The notes under the pieces are model-generated. The model made no database searches. It saw nothing but the letters and a program-made list of their open reading frames with translations, and had not been told where the DNA came from. Position numbers and translations under genes: made by a program. Of a stretch of DNA of 5,825 nucleotides, positions 5,671-5,825 are shown in pieces. Where the stretch lies: assembly GCA_947296835.1 (NCBI GenBank), contig CAMYQS010000094.1, forward strand, positions 1-5,825, read 5' to 3'. This DNA comes from an uncultured Atopostipes sp. GTDB taxonomy: Bacteria; Bacillota; Bacilli; Lactobacillales; Carnobacteriaceae_A. The stretch's first letter is position 1. Every line of letters begins with the position of its first letter.

Positions 5671-5694
5671 TTTTGAAAGGTGGGCCTTTCAAAA
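5671..5694 (+). repeat. Perfect 10-bp hairpin downstream of the terminator
   Basis: TTTTGAAAGG (5671-5680) and CCTTTCAAAA (5685-5694) are exact inverse complements around the loop TGGG. The left arm uses the distal T-run of the preceding terminator. No T-run follows, so it is not itself a terminator. It could be a protein-binding operator or an RNA stem that organises the leader. Confidence 0.55.
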
Positions 5695-5702
5695 CTCGAA
5701 TG

Positions 5703-5747
5703 CTCCTTTTAGCGAATGAACGGATCTCTATCAAAAAACAAAAGGAG
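5703..5747 (+). promoter_or_regulatory. Predicted hairpin masking the lipoprotein ribosome binding site
   Basis: CTCCTTTT (5703-5710) is the exact inverse complement of AAAAGGAG (5740-5747), which contains the Shine-Dalgarno GGAG (5744-5747), 8 bases before ATG 5756. A second, mutually exclusive pairing, ATCTCT (5724-5729) with AGAGAT (5746-5751), also covers part of the site. Some complementarity to any Shine-Dalgarno is expected by chance, but a perfect 8-bp match within about 40 bases is notable. Confidence 0.5.
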
Positions 5748-5755
5748 AGATACAC

Positions 5756-5825
5756 ATGAAATTACGCAAGTTATTTTTATTGATGACAACAGGATTGATT
5801 ATTACGGGGTGTGCGACGGATACAA
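5756..5825 (+). CDS. Lipoprotein, probably secreted transport component, 3' end outside window
   Basis: Only 23 codons are visible. ATG 5756 follows AAAAGGAG with 8 bases from GGAG to the start. The product begins with a basic stretch (M-K-L-R-K), a hydrophobic core (residues 6-16) and a lipobox I-T-G-C with Cys19. This is a classic signal peptidase II signal, so the mature protein should be lipid-anchored on the outer face of the membrane. The family cannot be identified from this fragment. The cobalamin riboswitch directly upstream suggests a role in uptake of cobalamin, cobinamide or cobalt, for example the substrate-binding protein of a BtuF-type ABC transporter. Other cobalamin-controlled lipoproteins are possible. 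It is not part of the fatty-acid cluster: a terminator and its own promoter separate it from acpS. Confidence 0.8.
   Translation, partial: MKLRKLFLLMTTGLIITGCATDT

Noticed and set aside
5629..5676. Fifteen-codon reading frame (M-M-S-L-C-L-E-H...) as a leader peptide
   Set aside because: No ribosome binding site precedes it, it runs through the terminator stem and T-run, and it carries no codon run that would suggest attenuation.

Overview
This window is the 3' half of a type II fatty-acid synthesis cluster from a low-GC Gram-positive bacterium, followed by the start of an unrelated gene under cobalamin-riboswitch control. The order fabF-accB-fabZ-accC-accD-accA, the short separate AccA and AccD subunits, the moderately AT-rich codon use and the strong Shine-Dalgarno sequences all point to Lactobacillales. 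A Carnobacteriaceae- or Aerococcaceae-like host is a guess; no species is recognised.

Positions 1-5301 hold seven same-strand genes with almost no intergenic space: fabF (5' end outside the window), accB, fabZ, accC, accD, accA and acpS. AccB carries biotin, AccC carboxylates it, and AccA/AccD pass the carboxyl group to acetyl-CoA to give malonyl-CoA. FabF condenses malonyl-ACP with the growing acyl-ACP, FabZ dehydrates the 3-hydroxyacyl-ACP, and AcpS activates acyl carrier protein with phosphopantetheine. The reading frames are intact. Several proteins differ from the usual family motifs near active sites: Asn for the common His in the FabZ P-[H]-R-[YF]-P motif, K-G-H-F-G-H in FabF, and two altered loops in AccA.

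Positions 5302-5755 contain no gene but are dense with regulatory structure. In order they hold a stem-loop touching the acpS stop codon, a rho-independent terminator that ends the cluster, a candidate promoter, a cobalamin riboswitch aptamer with a recognisable pairing scheme, an intrinsic terminator with a competing antiterminator, a perfect 10-bp hairpin, and a hairpin that would mask the next gene's ribosome binding site. A further 7-bp complementarity could link the terminator state to exposure of that site, suggesting a two-layer (transcription plus translation) switch.

From 5756 to the window edge lies the start of a lipoprotein gene with a clear signal peptide and lipobox. The riboswitch suggests a role in cobalamin or cobalt uptake or use, perhaps as an ABC-transporter binding protein, but the 23 visible residues cannot confirm this.

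The enzymes belong to known families. The most interesting parts are the layered leader upstream of the lipoprotein gene and the unusual FabZ/FabF motifs. No mobile element, CRISPR array, tRNA or rRNA was seen.
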